In this document: one piece after another, positions 20,236-28,673 of the stretch
Layout: each line of letters opens with the position of its first letter
Position numbering within the stretch: the first letter of the stretch is position 1
Assembly (NCBI GenBank): GCA_965246835.1
Contig: CBDFFQ010000001.1
Coordinates: 744,001 to 808,000 of the forward strand
From: JANPPS01 sp965246835
Lineage (GTDB): Bacteria; Pseudomonadota; Alphaproteobacteria; Acetobacterales; Acetobacteraceae
DNA: 64,000 nt
Direction: 5' to 3'
Translations under genes and position numbers: made by a program
Notes under the pieces: model-generated
Seen by the model: the letters and a program-made list of their open reading frames with translations, nothing else
Told to the model about the DNA's origin: nothing
Databases searched by the model: none

Positions 20236-20644
20236 GTGTGGTCGCACGCTTGCTGTCCTCATCAACTCGATTGATATTGGGCACAGGAACCACAACATCT
20301 AAAGTCTGACTGCGCGCTGCCGCGACAATCTCACGAAATTTGTCGAGCGATGGGGTCTGCGGCATCGGGGTAGATGCTGCCTGAAAGGACCCAATCCCCA
20401 GCGAGTTGGGAGAATGGCCAAGCGAGCCGGTGCCGTTGCTCTGGGAAACGGACTGCACAGCGTCAGATTTATGCGGCTCGATCGGTCCTGCGCTCGCCCC
20501 TCCCGGCTCCCGCCAGGTGCCCGCGATGAACCAGTCGGGATGCGCCTGCCGCCAAGCCACGGCAGCCGTCGAGTTGACGTCCCTTGCAAAGAACGCGGCA
20601 ACGGCGCGCTGTCCCATCCTACCCATATCACCATCACGCCCCAT
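20228..20644 (-). pseudogene. 5' part of a gene split by the IS256-family element
   Basis: These are the first 139 codons of the split gene. The start ATG at 20644 has GGGGGA as Shine-Dalgarno. The protein begins MGRDGDMGRMGQRAVAAFFA and contains HPDWFIAGTWREPGGASAGP, followed by a Ser/Gly/Asn-rich linker and DKFREIVAAARSQTLDVVVP. In the present allele the frame runs on into the IS end for five codons and stops. There is no signal peptide. I do not recognise the family. The linker and proline-rich segments suggest an exported or modular protein, but nothing confirms export. The gene is divergent from kdsD, with 106 nt between the starts. Confidence 0.75.
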
Positions 20645-20750
20645 GCCGTCCCCCGTTCGGCGATCATAGGACTATTTTCTGGCCATCTTTGCAAGCGTCC
20701 AGCCGCCCCATCGGTTGACCCTGCCCCCCTCCCCGCCCATACAAAGACGC

Positions 20751-21731
20751 ATGGTCGCAGCCCTCACCCGCGCAGCCCCATCCGATATCGAGGTAGGGCG
20801 TGACGTTCTGGCCGCGGAGGCCGCCGGGCTCCGGGCGCTCAGTGCCTCGCTCGATCACACCTTTGCCGAAGCCGTCGAGTGCCTCGCGATCTGCACCGGC
20901 CGGATCGTGGTGTCGGGCATGGGGAAGTCCGGCCATGTCGGGCGCAAGGTCGCCGCCACCCTCGCCTCCACCGGCACCCCCGCGCTGTTCGTGCACCCGG
21001 CGGAGGCGTCGCACGGGGACCTCGGCATGGTGTTGCCCGGGGACGCCGTGCTGGCCCTCTCCAATAGTGGTGAGACGGCGGAGCTGGCCGACCTCGTGGC
21101 TCACGCGCGCCGCTTCGGGCTGCCGCTGATCGCCATCACGGGGCGCGCGCACGCCGCCCTCGCGCGCGCCGCCGACATTGTGCTGCTGCTGCCGCCCTCG
21201 CCCGAGGCCTGCGCCATCACCGCGGCGCCCACGACCTCCACGACCATGCAGCTCGCCTTGGGGGACGCGCTGGCCGTCGCCCTCCTGACCCGGCGCGGCT
21301 TCACCGCCACCGATTTTTCTGTAAACCACCCGGGCGGCCGCCTGGGCGCGCAATTGCGGCGGGTGCGGGACCTCATGCACGAGGGGGATTCGGTGCCGCT
21401 GGCGGAACAGACCCTGCCGATGGACCGGGCGCTGTTGGTCATGACGGGCAAGGGGTTCGGCTGCCTGGGGGCGCTGGATGCCGAGGGGCGGCTCGCGGGC
21501 GTGCTGACGGATGGCGATTTGCGCCGGGCCATGGGGCCGGACCTGCTGGGCCGTAGAGTGCAGGACGTGATGAACCCCACCCCTCGCACGATCGCGCCCG
21601 ACGCGCTGGCCGCCGATGCGCTGCGGGCGATGAATGGCGAGCGGCGGGTCACGAGCCTGTTCGTGACCGAGGGGGGCCGGCCGGTCGGCATCCTGCATGT
21701 GCATGACCTGCTGCGGGCCGGGATCGCGTGA
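20751..21731 (+). CDS. kdsD: arabinose-5-phosphate isomerase, KpsF/GutQ family
   Basis: This 326-residue enzyme converts ribulose-5-phosphate to arabinose-5-phosphate, the first step towards Kdo for LPS. The SIS domain (residues about 30-175) has VVSGMGKSGHVGRKVAATLA, TPALFVHPAEASHGDLGMV and ALSNSGETAELADLV. Two CBS domains follow (about 200-326), with VRDLMHEGDSVPL and VQDVMNPTPRTIAPDALAAD. I start at the ATG at 20751; the TTG 36 nt earlier gives an unlikely extension. The stop overlaps the GTG of lptC by 4 nt. It heads the LPS-transport/rpoN block. Confidence 0.95.
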   Translation: MVAALTRAAPSDIEVGRDVLAAEAAGLRALSASLDHTFAEAVECLAICTGRIVVSGMGKSGHVGRKVAATLASTGTPALFVHPAEASHGDLGMVLPGDAVLALSNSGETAELADLVAHARRFGLPLIAITGRAHAALARAADIVLLLPPSPEACAITAAPTTSTTMQLALGDALAVALLTRRGFTATDFSVNHPGGRLGAQLRRVRDLMHEGDSVPLAEQTLPMDRALLVMTGKGFGCLGALDAEGRLAGVLTDGDLRRAMGPDLLGRRVQDVMNPTPRTIAPDALAADALRAMNGERRVTSLFVTEGGRPVGILHVHDLLRAGIA

Positions 21732-22417
21732 GCGTGGCCCAGCTGCCACGCCCCGGCTCGGCGCCGCCACGCTTGCAGCGCTCCGGCCTTTCGGCAGCCG
21801 GGCCGCAGCGGGAGCGGCGCGCGCCCACGGCCTCCGGCATCGCGCGGCGGCGGATCATGGTGCATGGCACCAAATGGCTGCTACCGTTGTTGGCAGTGAT
21901 GCTGCTGGCCTCGATCGCGGTATGGCCGGAGCTGGCGCGGCTACGGGACAATGCCAGGGTGGGGTTCCGCCGGGCCTTCAACGTGGAGGCCGATTCAGCC
22001 CGGCTCAAGGAGCCCCGCTATCACGGCGTCGATCAGCGGGGCCGCCCCTACACGATCACCGCGGACTGGGCGCTGCAATCCGGGCCGCAACGGATCGAGA
22101 TGGCGGAGCCGAAGGGGGACCTCGTGCCCGAGAATGGCGGCTGGCTGATGGTGCAGTCGCATGAGGGGGTCTATATCCAGCATGCCGGGCAGCTCGATCT
22201 GTCCAAGGACGTGCAGCTCTATCGGGATGACGGAACCACCATGCGCACGCAATCGGCCGCGATCGACATCAAGTCCGGCACGGCCGCCAGCAACGACCAG
22301 ACCCATGCGGAGGGCCCGTTCGGCGTGCTGGACGCGCAGGGTTTTACCCTCGTGGACAAGGGTGCGGTGGTGCAGTTCCACGGCCCGGCGCGGCTGATCG
22401 TGAACCCGTCGAAATGA
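21728..22417 (+). CDS. lptC: LPS export protein LptC
   Basis: This is a 229-residue bitopic inner-membrane protein. After about 45 basic cytoplasmic residues comes one membrane segment (WLLPLLAVMLLASIAVWPEL). The periplasmic part is a beta-jellyroll with YHGVDQRGRPYTITADWALQ and the repeated beta-strand pattern of the OstA/LptC fold. LptC passes lipopolysaccharide from LptBFG to LptA. The GTG start lies inside the kdsD stop (GTGA), and the stop overlaps the lptA start (ATGA), so the three are translated together. The cytoplasmic N-terminus is longer than in enterobacterial LptC. Confidence 0.9.
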   Translation: MSVAQLPRPGSAPPRLQRSGLSAAGPQRERRAPTASGIARRRIMVHGTKWLLPLLAVMLLASIAVWPELARLRDNARVGFRRAFNVEADSARLKEPRYHGVDQRGRPYTITADWALQSGPQRIEMAEPKGDLVPENGGWLMVQSHEGVYIQHAGQLDLSKDVQLYRDDGTTMRTQSAAIDIKSGTAASNDQTHAEGPFGVLDAQGFTLVDKGAVVQFHGPARLIVNPSK

Positions 22418-23358
22418 GGGCCGCCGCGCTCATCCTGGCCTGTTTGCTGGTGCCGTGCGCCGCATGGGCGCAGGCGCTCGATCTGTCGAAGGGCGGCGCC
22501 GTCGAGGTCACGTCGCTGGACGGGATGGAGTGGCGGCAGAACGAGAACATGGTCATCGCCCGCGGCTCCGCCCGCGCCGTGCGGGGGGACACGACCGTCA
22601 CGGCGGACCGGCTGATCGCGCGCTACCGCCGCAAGGCCTCGGCCGGTGCCACGCCTGCCGCCCCGCAAACCACGCCCGGCACGGCAGGAGATACCGGCAA
22701 CAACGAGATCTACCGGCTGGAGGCGGAGGGCAACGTCCATATCTTCACCCCGACCGACCTCGCCGTCAGCGACCGCGCGATCTACGACATCGACCAGGCC
22801 GTGTTGTTGCTGACCGGGAGCGCCATGAAGATCACGACGCCGCAGCAGGTCATGACGGCGCGGGACAGCATGGAATACTGGTCGCAGAAGCACATGGCCG
22901 TGGGCCGCGGCAATGCCGTGGTGAACACGAGCGACGGGCGGCGGCTCTCGGCCGATACATTGGTCGGCTACACCACGCCACCCGCCGGCACGCCCGCCCC
23001 GGCGTCCACCGCGCCGAAGCCGCCCCGCGCGGGCGACCCCCTGGCCGCGTCCGGCAAGCTGCAGCGGGTCGAGGCGTTCGGCAATGTCGAGGTCCGCACC
23101 GCGACCGAGACGTTCCGCGGCAACCGCGCCATCTATGTCGCCGATAGCAGCATCGCCCGGCTGGCCGGGGAGGTGCGCGTCACCCGCGGGCAGAACCAGC
23201 TGAACGGCGACGAGGCCGTCGTCAACATGGCGACCGGCATCTACACCATGTCCCGCGCGCCCGGCGGGCGGGTGCAGGGCCTGGTCGTGCCCAACGATAC
23301 CACCACGCCCTCCCCGGCGCCGGGCACCCCGCGCCCGCCTTCACGCCCTGGGCCATGA
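22414..23358 (+). CDS. lptA: periplasmic LPS-bridge protein LptA
   Basis: This 314-residue secreted protein has a clear signal peptide (RAAALILACLLVPCAAWAQA). The OstA-like beta-jellyroll shows GAVEVTSLDGMEWRQNENMV, IYRLEAEGNVHIFTPTDLAV and LQRVEAFGNVEVRTATETFR. These repeated alternating strands stack into the bridge that carries LPS across the periplasm. A proline/alanine-rich tail makes it longer than enteric LptA, as is usual in this class. It overlaps lptC and lptB by 4 nt each. Confidence 0.92.
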   Translation: MRAAALILACLLVPCAAWAQALDLSKGGAVEVTSLDGMEWRQNENMVIARGSARAVRGDTTVTADRLIARYRRKASAGATPAAPQTTPGTAGDTGNNEIYRLEAEGNVHIFTPTDLAVSDRAIYDIDQAVLLLTGSAMKITTPQQVMTARDSMEYWSQKHMAVGRGNAVVNTSDGRRLSADTLVGYTTPPAGTPAPASTAPKPPRAGDPLAASGKLQRVEAFGNVEVRTATETFRGNRAIYVADSSIARLAGEVRVTRGQNQLNGDEAVVNMATGIYTMSRAPGGRVQGLVVPNDTTTPSPAPGTPRPPSRPGP

Positions 23359-24107
23359 CGGAGCATTTGCGCGTGGTGCAGGGCGGAACCGGGCTCGTCG
23401 CGACTGCGGTCGGCAAGACCTACAAGAAGCGCCCTGTCGTGCGGAACGTCTCGATCAACGTGCGCCGCGGGGAGGCCGTGGGCCTGCTGGGCCCGAACGG
23501 CGCCGGCAAGACCACGACGTTCTACATGATCGTGGGCCTGGTCCGCCCCGATACCGGCGCCATCAGCCTGGATGGGCAGGAGATCACCGGCCTGCCGATG
23601 TATCGCCGCGCCCGCCTCGGCATCGGATATCTGCCGCAGGAGGCGAGCGTGTTCCGCGGCCTCAATGTCGAGCGCAACATCCTGGCGGCGCTGGAGGTCG
23701 TGGAGCCCGACCGGGACCGGCGCGGGCTGATGCTGGACGAGCTGCTGGCGGAGTTCGGGATTTCGCATTTGCGGCGCACGCCGTCCCTGGCGCTGTCGGG
23801 CGGGGAGCGGCGCCGGGTGGAGATCGCGCGGGCGCTGGCGTCTCAGCCCAACTACATCCTGCTGGACGAGCCGCTGGCGGGCATCGACCCGATTGCCGTG
23901 GGCGAGATCCGGGACCTGGTTTCCCACCTGAAAGATCGCGGCATCGGCGTGCTGATCACCGACCATAATGTGCGCGAGACGCTGGAGATCATCGATCGCG
24001 CCTACATCATGCATGACGGCCAGGTGCTGATGGAGGGGCGGCCTGACGAGGTCGTGGCGCATGAGGACGTGCGCCGCGTCTATCTCGGCGAAAGGTTTAG
24101 CCTGTAG
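23355..24107 (+). CDS. lptB: LPS export ABC transporter ATPase LptB
   Basis: This is a 250-residue ABC ATPase that powers LPS extraction with LptF and LptG, which are not in this window. Walker A is LLGPNGAGKTTTFYMIVG, the Q-loop is GYLPQEASVFRGLNVERN, the signature is LALSGGERRRVEIARALA and Walker B is YILLDEPLAGIDP. The H-loop is GVLITDHNVRETLE. The phrase PQEASVFRGL is diagnostic for LptB. The protein carries about 12 extra N-terminal residues. It is followed 10 nt later by rpoN, the usual order in proteobacteria. Confidence 0.97.
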   Translation: MTEHLRVVQGGTGLVATAVGKTYKKRPVVRNVSINVRRGEAVGLLGPNGAGKTTTFYMIVGLVRPDTGAISLDGQEITGLPMYRRARLGIGYLPQEASVFRGLNVERNILAALEVVEPDRDRRGLMLDELLAEFGISHLRRTPSLALSGGERRRVEIARALASQPNYILLDEPLAGIDPIAVGEIRDLVSHLKDRGIGVLITDHNVRETLEIIDRAYIMHDGQVLMEGRPDEVVAHEDVRRVYLGERFSL

Positions 24108-24117
24108 TCTGACGGCC

Positions 24118-25599
24118 ATGGCGATCGGTCCACGACTGGAGTTCCGGCAGACACAGACCTTGGTGATGACGCCGCAGCTGCGTCAGGCCATCAAGCTGCT
24201 GCAATTCACCAACCTCGAGGCCGCCGCCTTCGTCGAGGAGGAGCTGGAGCGCAACCCGCTGCTGGAGCGCGATGACCGGTCCGACGCATCGCCGGAAGCG
24301 CCGGCCCCGGACCAGCGGACGGAAACGCTGGAGGGGCTGGATGCCGTGAGCCTCCTGGCCCGCGACAAGCTGCCGGATGTGGTCGAGGCCGATCACAGCA
24401 ACACATTCGACACCGGCGGCAGCGCGGATGGGTATGCCGCCAGCACGCGCGGCTTGGGCGCCGGGCCGCGCGAGGGGGATGAGCGGGGGATCGATGACCT
24501 CGCGGCCTCCCCCCGCAGCTTGCGCACGCATTTGGGTGAGCAGCTCCGGCTCAATTTCCCGGATGCCGGGGACCGTCTGATCGGCGCGCAGTTCATCGCG
24601 CTGATGGACGGCGCCGGCCGGGTCGCGGCCACCACGGCGGAGATCGCGGCGGCGATGGGGGTTGAGGCGGCGCGGGTCCAGGCCGTCCGGGACCGCATGA
24701 TGCGATTCGATCCCCCGGGCCTGTTCGCCTGCTGCCTGCGGGACTGCCTGGCCGCGCAATTACTGGACCGCAACCGGCTCGATCCCGCGATGGAGGCGCT
24801 GCTCGACAACCTCGACATGCTGGCAAGGCGGGATACGCGCGGGCTGTTGCAGGCCTGCGGCGTCGATCAGGAGGACCTCACGGAGATGGTGGCCGAGATC
24901 CGCGCGCTCGACCCCAAGCCCGGCGCCGGCTTCGATGCCGAGCCGCCGGTGCAGGTGATCCCGGACGTGCTGATGCGCGCAGCACCCGATGGCAGCTGGC
25001 TGCTGGAGCTGAACCCCGACACGATGCCGCGCGTGCTGGTGAACGAGGCCTACCACGCCCGGGTGGCGGCCGGCGGCAGCGCGGACCGTGAGACCCGCAT
25101 GTTCCTGAGCGAGAACCTGTCCAGCGCCAACTGGCTGGTGAAATCATTGCAGCAGCGCGCGAGCACGATCCTGAAGGTGGCGGCAGAGGTGGTGCGGCAG
25201 CAGGACGGGTTCTTCCGCCGCGGCGTCGGCCATCTCAGGCCCTTGATCCTGCGGGATGTCGCTGAAGCCGTGGAGATGCACGAGAGCACTGTGAGCCGGG
25301 TGACCGCTAACAAATACCTCGCGACGCCGCGGGGCGTGTTCGAGCTGAAATACTTCTTCACCGCCTCGATCAACGCGGTTTCCGGTGGCGAAAGCCACAG
25401 CGCGGAGGCGGTGCGCCATCGTATCCTGGCGCTTGTGCGGGCCGAGGATACCGAGGACGTGCTGTCCGATGACGCGATTGTTGCAGCCCTGCGTCGGGAA
25501 GGCGTGGACATCGCCCGGCGGACCGTGGCCAAATACCGGGACGCGCTGCGGATACCGAGTTCGGTGCAGCGCAAGCGCGAGAAGGCGCTGCCTGCCTGA
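24118..25599 (+). CDS. rpoN: RNA polymerase sigma-54 factor
   Basis: This is a 493-residue alternative sigma factor for promoters with -24/-12 elements. Region I is LEFRQTQTLVMTPQLRQAIK followed by LLQFTNLEAAAFVEEELERN. The core-binding and DNA-binding regions follow, including LRDVAEAVEMHESTVSRVTA and KYLATPRGVFELKYFF. The RpoN box near the end reads ARRTVAKYRDALRIPSSVQR and is intact. I start at the ATG at 24118; the frame is open 19 codons upstream, but that part overlaps lptB. It belongs to the lpt block, and hpf follows. Confidence 0.97.
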   Translation: MAIGPRLEFRQTQTLVMTPQLRQAIKLLQFTNLEAAAFVEEELERNPLLERDDRSDASPEAPAPDQRTETLEGLDAVSLLARDKLPDVVEADHSNTFDTGGSADGYAASTRGLGAGPREGDERGIDDLAASPRSLRTHLGEQLRLNFPDAGDRLIGAQFIALMDGAGRVAATTAEIAAAMGVEAARVQAVRDRMMRFDPPGLFACCLRDCLAAQLLDRNRLDPAMEALLDNLDMLARRDTRGLLQACGVDQEDLTEMVAEIRALDPKPGAGFDAEPPVQVIPDVLMRAAPDGSWLLELNPDTMPRVLVNEAYHARVAAGGSADRETRMFLSENLSSANWLVKSLQQRASTILKVAAEVVRQQDGFFRRGVGHLRPLILRDVAEAVEMHESTVSRVTANKYLATPRGVFELKYFFTASINAVSGGESHSAEAVRHRILALVRAEDTEDVLSDDAIVAALRREGVDIARRTVAKYRDALRIPSSVQRKREKALPA

Positions 25600-25622
25600 T
25601 CGCACCCTCAAGGAGCAGCCCC

Positions 25623-26216
25623 ATGCAGATCACGGTCTCCGGCAAGCAGGTCGAATTGTCGGACGCGCTGCGGACCCGGGTCTCGGAGCACCTGGACCTG
25701 ATCGCCGGCAAATACTTCGACCAGGCGATGGAGGCGAGCGTGACGTTCAGCCGCGCCCGCAGCTTCTTCACCTGCGACATCAACGTGCATGCCGGGCGGG
25801 GCCTGACGGTCCGTGGCGAGGGGGAGGCGGCGGACGCCCATAGCGCGTTCGATGATGCGGCCGAGCACATTGCCAAGCGCCTTCGCCGCTACCGCCGCCG
25901 CGTCAACGATCATGCGCGGGACTTGGCGCATCGCGCCCGGCCGGAGGCAGCCCGGCAATACGTGCTGCGACAAGATGAGGAGGCTGCGCCCACGCCCGGT
26001 GCCGAACCCTCCACCGAGACGCCCGCCTACGCCACCGTGATCGCAGAATCCTCGGCCGAGATCAGCACGCTATCGGTTGGGGAGGCCGTGATGCGGATGG
26101 ACCTTGCGGACCAGCAGCTATTGATGTTCCGCAACAGCGCGACGAGCGAGCTGAACGTGGTCTATCGGCGCAATGACGGCCATATCGGCTGGATCGACCC
26201 GGCCGCCGCCCGCTAG
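25623..26216 (+). CDS. hpf: ribosome hibernation promoting factor, long form
   Basis: This is a 197-residue protein of the S30AE family. The N-terminal domain (1-100) begins MQITVSGKQVELSDALRTRV and has the basic helix HIAKRLRRYRRRVNDHA that lies in the 30S decoding centre. A flexible linker leads to the C-terminal dimerisation domain (EISTLSVGEAVMRMDLADQQ to NDGHIGWIDPAAAR). This domain makes it the long form, which pairs ribosomes as inactive 100S dimers. AGGAG lies upstream of the ATG. It follows rpoN, as in most proteobacteria. The ptsN gene that often comes next is absent, and the DUF1150 gene converges instead. Confidence 0.93.
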   Translation: MQITVSGKQVELSDALRTRVSEHLDLIAGKYFDQAMEASVTFSRARSFFTCDINVHAGRGLTVRGEGEAADAHSAFDDAAEHIAKRLRRYRRRVNDHARDLAHRARPEAARQYVLRQDEEAAPTPGAEPSTETPAYATVIAESSAEISTLSVGEAVMRMDLADQQLLMFRNSATSELNVVYRRNDGHIGWIDPAAAR

Positions 26217-26223
26217 GGGGACA

Positions 26224-26487
26224 TCAGTGCACGAGGGCGGGGATCATCTCGTGCTGGACGATCGCCTGCATCGCCAACTCGCAATCTGCCGCCACGGCCA
26301 TAGGTGATCCGTCCGCGGCGAAGATGGCGAATGCCGTCGTGCCATCCATCCAAACGGACTTCACATAGGCCAATTGGGCCATTCCCAGCTGCATCAACTG
26401 CGCCTGCGTGAGTTTCCGGATGTCCAGGATGTCACCCCCGACATCGGGCACTTCATTCGACAGCAGATCAGTGAATTCCATGCTCAT
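26224..26487 (-). CDS. DUF1150 family protein
   Basis: This is an 87-residue small soluble protein. LTQAQLMQLGMAQLAYVKSV and AFAIFAADGSPMAVAADCEL are the family pattern, and the length is typical. DUF1150 genes usually sit next to a small heat-shock protein gene in alphaproteobacteria, and this one does: hsp20 lies 125 nt upstream on the same strand. That suggests co-induction by heat, which is inference. Its molecular role is unknown. It converges on hpf with only 7 nt between the stops. Confidence 0.85.
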   Translation of the reverse strand: MSMEFTDLLSNEVPDVGGDILDIRKLTQAQLMQLGMAQLAYVKSVWMDGTTAFAIFAADGSPMAVAADCELAMQAIVQHEMIPALVH

Positions 26488-26612
26488 GCCTTTCGGATGT
26501 CTCGGCCGCCATAGGCTATTACGTCGGGATTGCGGTCAGGTTGGGGCACACCCCGTCCCGGCCGATCAGTTCTTTGTGCATCTGCTCAATCGGGCGGCCA
26601 AGGCTGCGGCCG

Positions 26613-27089
26613 TCAATCGGGCGTGCCGTCCATCACCTTCCCCTGAGAGAGGGGACCCGGGGACATGCTGCCATGGCCCGATCGCTTGCTGATGGCGATC
26701 GTCTTGACCCGCACCTCCGGCTGCGGCCGGGCCAGGTCGATGTGTAGCAGACCGTTGTCGAGCCATGCTCCCGTGACCTCGATGCTCTCTGCCAGCACGA
26801 ACGCGCGCTGGAACTGACGAGCAGCTATACCACGGTGAAGGTAAACTTTTCCTGAAGGCTCCTCCGCCTGCCGGCCCCGGATCACGAGTTGGTTGTCTTC
26901 CTGCGTGATCTGCAGGTCGTCCATCGTAAACCCCGCCACGGCCAAGGTGATGCGAAGCCCGGCCGGACCGGTCTGCTCGATATTATAGGGCGGGTAGCCG
27001 TCGGCCGAGGTCTTGGACGCACGCTCGAGCATCTGCTCGAGATGGTCGAAGCCCAGGAACATCGGCGAAGTGAACATGCGCGTGGTCAA
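26613..27089 (-). CDS. Hsp20/alpha-crystallin small heat-shock protein
   Basis: This is a 158-residue ATP-independent holdase. The N-terminus MTTRMFTSPMFLGFDHLEQM is that of the IbpA-like class A group of alphaproteobacteria. The alpha-crystallin domain (about 35-130) contains YPPYNIEQTGPAGLRITLAV, RGIAARQFQRAFVLAESIEV and the strand GLLHIDLARPQPE. The tail includes VKTIAISK, where an I-x-I type motif normally mediates oligomer contacts. AGGAGGAGG precedes the ATG, a strong ribosome site. A sigma-32-like promoter candidate lies upstream. It is divergent from def. Confidence 0.93.
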   Translation of the reverse strand: MTTRMFTSPMFLGFDHLEQMLERASKTSADGYPPYNIEQTGPAGLRITLAVAGFTMDDLQITQEDNQLVIRGRQAEEPSGKVYLHRGIAARQFQRAFVLAESIEVTGAWLDNGLLHIDLARPQPEVRVKTIAISKRSGHGSMSPGPLSQGKVMDGTPD

Positions 27090-27153
27090 ACGAGCCTCCT
27101 CCTAATGAGCGAAGCGGGACCGGGCACCCTGGATCGGCATGCCCGTCCTACCC

Positions 27154-27184
27154 GATGTTGGCGATCCCCGTCCCGGATGCAAGG
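27154..27184 (-). promoter_or_regulatory. candidate heat-shock (sigma-32 type) promoter of hsp20
   Basis: On the minus strand CCTTGCAT is followed after about 17 nt by CCAACATC, about 65 nt upstream of the hsp20 ATG. The CTTG -35 core fits the alphaproteobacterial sigma-32 consensus. The -10 part fits only loosely. Confidence 0.35.
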
Positions 27185-27231
27185 CGTGTCGCAGATTGAA
27201 CCCGGCGGTCGCCCCGGCTACATGGGCGCAG

Positions 27232-27765
27232 ATGTCCGATCCCCTCATATCCGAGCCCACCCTCCCCATCCTGCGCCCGCCGCATCCCGCCCTTCGCCTC
27301 AAGACCCGGCGTGTCGGGCCGGAGGACGGGACGGCGGTGGCGGCCCTGCTGCCCCAGATGTTCGCGACCATGTATGCCGCGCCCGGCATCGGCCTCGCGG
27401 CGCCCCAGATCGGCGTCAACCTCCGCCTCGCCATCGTCGATCTGCAGCCGGATGAGCAAAAAACGCCGATCGTGCTGATCAACCCGGAGATCACCGGCGT
27501 GTCGGAGGAGTGGGCGGTCCGGGAGGAGGGCTGCTTGTCCTTGCCGGGCCACTATGCGGATGTGAGCCGCCCGGCGCGGGTGAAGGTGCGCTACCAGGAC
27601 CGGGACGGCGCCACCCAGACGCTGGAGGCCGAGGGCCTGCTCGCGGCCTGCCTGCAACACGAGATCGACCACCTGGATGGCGTGCTGTTCGTCGATCACC
27701 TGTCGGCGCTGAAGCGCAACATGATCATGCGCAAGCTGGCAAAGGAGCAGAAGCAGCGGTCGTGA
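27232..27765 (+). CDS. def: peptide deformylase
   Basis: This 177-residue metalloenzyme removes the formyl group from nascent N-termini. The three catalytic motifs are intact: GIGLAAPQIGV, EEGCLSLPGHYADV (metal Cys) and QHEIDHLDGVLFVD (two metal His and the catalytic Glu). I start at the ATG at 27232 (MSDPLISEP); the frame is open 31 codons upstream, but those overlap the hsp20 promoter region. The stop overlaps the GTG start of fmt (GTGA). The def-fmt-truA order joins removal and addition of the formyl group. Confidence 0.95.
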   Translation: MSDPLISEPTLPILRPPHPALRLKTRRVGPEDGTAVAALLPQMFATMYAAPGIGLAAPQIGVNLRLAIVDLQPDEQKTPIVLINPEITGVSEEWAVREEGCLSLPGHYADVSRPARVKVRYQDRDGATQTLEAEGLLAACLQHEIDHLDGVLFVDHLSALKRNMIMRKLAKEQKQRS

Positions 27766-28673
27766 CCCCGCTTCGCATCGCATTCATGGGCAGCCCGGCC
27801 TTTGCCGTGCCGGCGCTGCATGCGCTGCTTGCGGCCGGGCACGAGATTGCAGCAGGCTATGCCCAGCCGCCACGGCCGGCCGGCCGGGGCCATGCGCTGA
27901 CGCCCTGCCCCGTCCATGCGGCGGCGCTGGCGCTGGGCCTGACGGTGCATACGCCGGAGCGGCTGCGGCGCGACCCCGCGGCGCAGGCCGCCTTCGCCGC
28001 GCTGGACCTCGATGTCGCGGTCGTCGCCGCATATGGACAGATCCTGCCGCAGGCGATGCTCGACGCGCCGCGCCGGGGCTGCCTCAACATCCACGCCAGC
28101 CTGCTGCCGCGCTGGCGGGGGGCGGCGCCGATCCAGGCGGCGGTGCTGGCGGGCGATGCCGAGACCGGCGTCACAATCATGCAGATGGATGCCGGGCTCG
28201 ACACCGGCCCGATGCTGGCCCGCGTCGCCGTCCCGATCGGGCCCAGCACGACGGCGGCCGAGCTGTTCGGCACGCTGTCTGCCCTGGGCGCACAGGCGCT
28301 GCTGGACGTGTTGCGCGATCGTCCTACGCCCGTGCCGCAGCCGGACGGCGCGACCTACGCCCCGAAGCTCACCCGGGATGACGGCCGGCTGGACTGGGCA
28401 CGGTCCGCGAGCGAGCTTGACCGGCAAATCCGCGGCCTCACGCCCTGGCCCGGCGCCTGGACCGTTCTGGACGGTGCCGTCCTCAAAGTGGGCGCCGCCG
28501 TTCTGGCCGATGGCTCGGGCCCGCCCGGGACCGTGCTGGACGATGCGCTGCTGGTCGCGACCGGCCGAGGCGCCGTGCGGCTGTTGCGGGTGCAGCGCCC
28601 GGGCCGGCCCATGATGGAGGCGGCGGCGCTGCTGCGGGGCGGGCCTATCCCACCGGGCACTCGACTGGGATGA
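27762..28673 (+). CDS. fmt: methionyl-tRNA formyltransferase
   Basis: This 303-residue enzyme formylates initiator Met-tRNA using 10-formyl-tetrahydrofolate. The N-terminal domain begins VTPLRIAFMGSPAFAVPALH. It holds the catalytic HASLLPRWRGAAPIQAAVLA segment and MDAGLDTGPML. The C-terminal tRNA-binding barrel includes YAPKLTRDDGRLDWARSASE and IRGLTPWPGAWTVLDG. The GTG start at 27762 overlaps the def stop. The longer frame from 27510 runs inside def and is not real. The stop overlaps the truA start (ATGA). Confidence 0.95.
   Translation: MTPLRIAFMGSPAFAVPALHALLAAGHEIAAGYAQPPRPAGRGHALTPCPVHAAALALGLTVHTPERLRRDPAAQAAFAALDLDVAVVAAYGQILPQAMLDAPRRGCLNIHASLLPRWRGAAPIQAAVLAGDAETGVTIMQMDAGLDTGPMLARVAVPIGPSTTAAELFGTLSALGAQALLDVLRDRPTPVPQPDGATYAPKLTRDDGRLDWARSASELDRQIRGLTPWPGAWTVLDGAVLKVGAAVLADGSGPPGTVLDDALLVATGRGAVRLLRVQRPGRPMMEAAALLRGGPIPPGTRLG

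Noticed and set aside
17675..20644. A prophage or integrative element covering the low-GC block
   Set aside because: There is no integrase, no attachment repeats and no phage genes. Only one IS and three small genes are seen.
20299..20694. A 131-codon minus-strand frame overlapping the 5' part of the split gene
   Set aside because: It does not continue across the IS, whereas the other frame does, so it is not the gene.
26488..26612. A small gene between hsp20 and the DUF1150 gene
   Set aside because: Only a 125-nt spacer with no frame that has a ribosome site.
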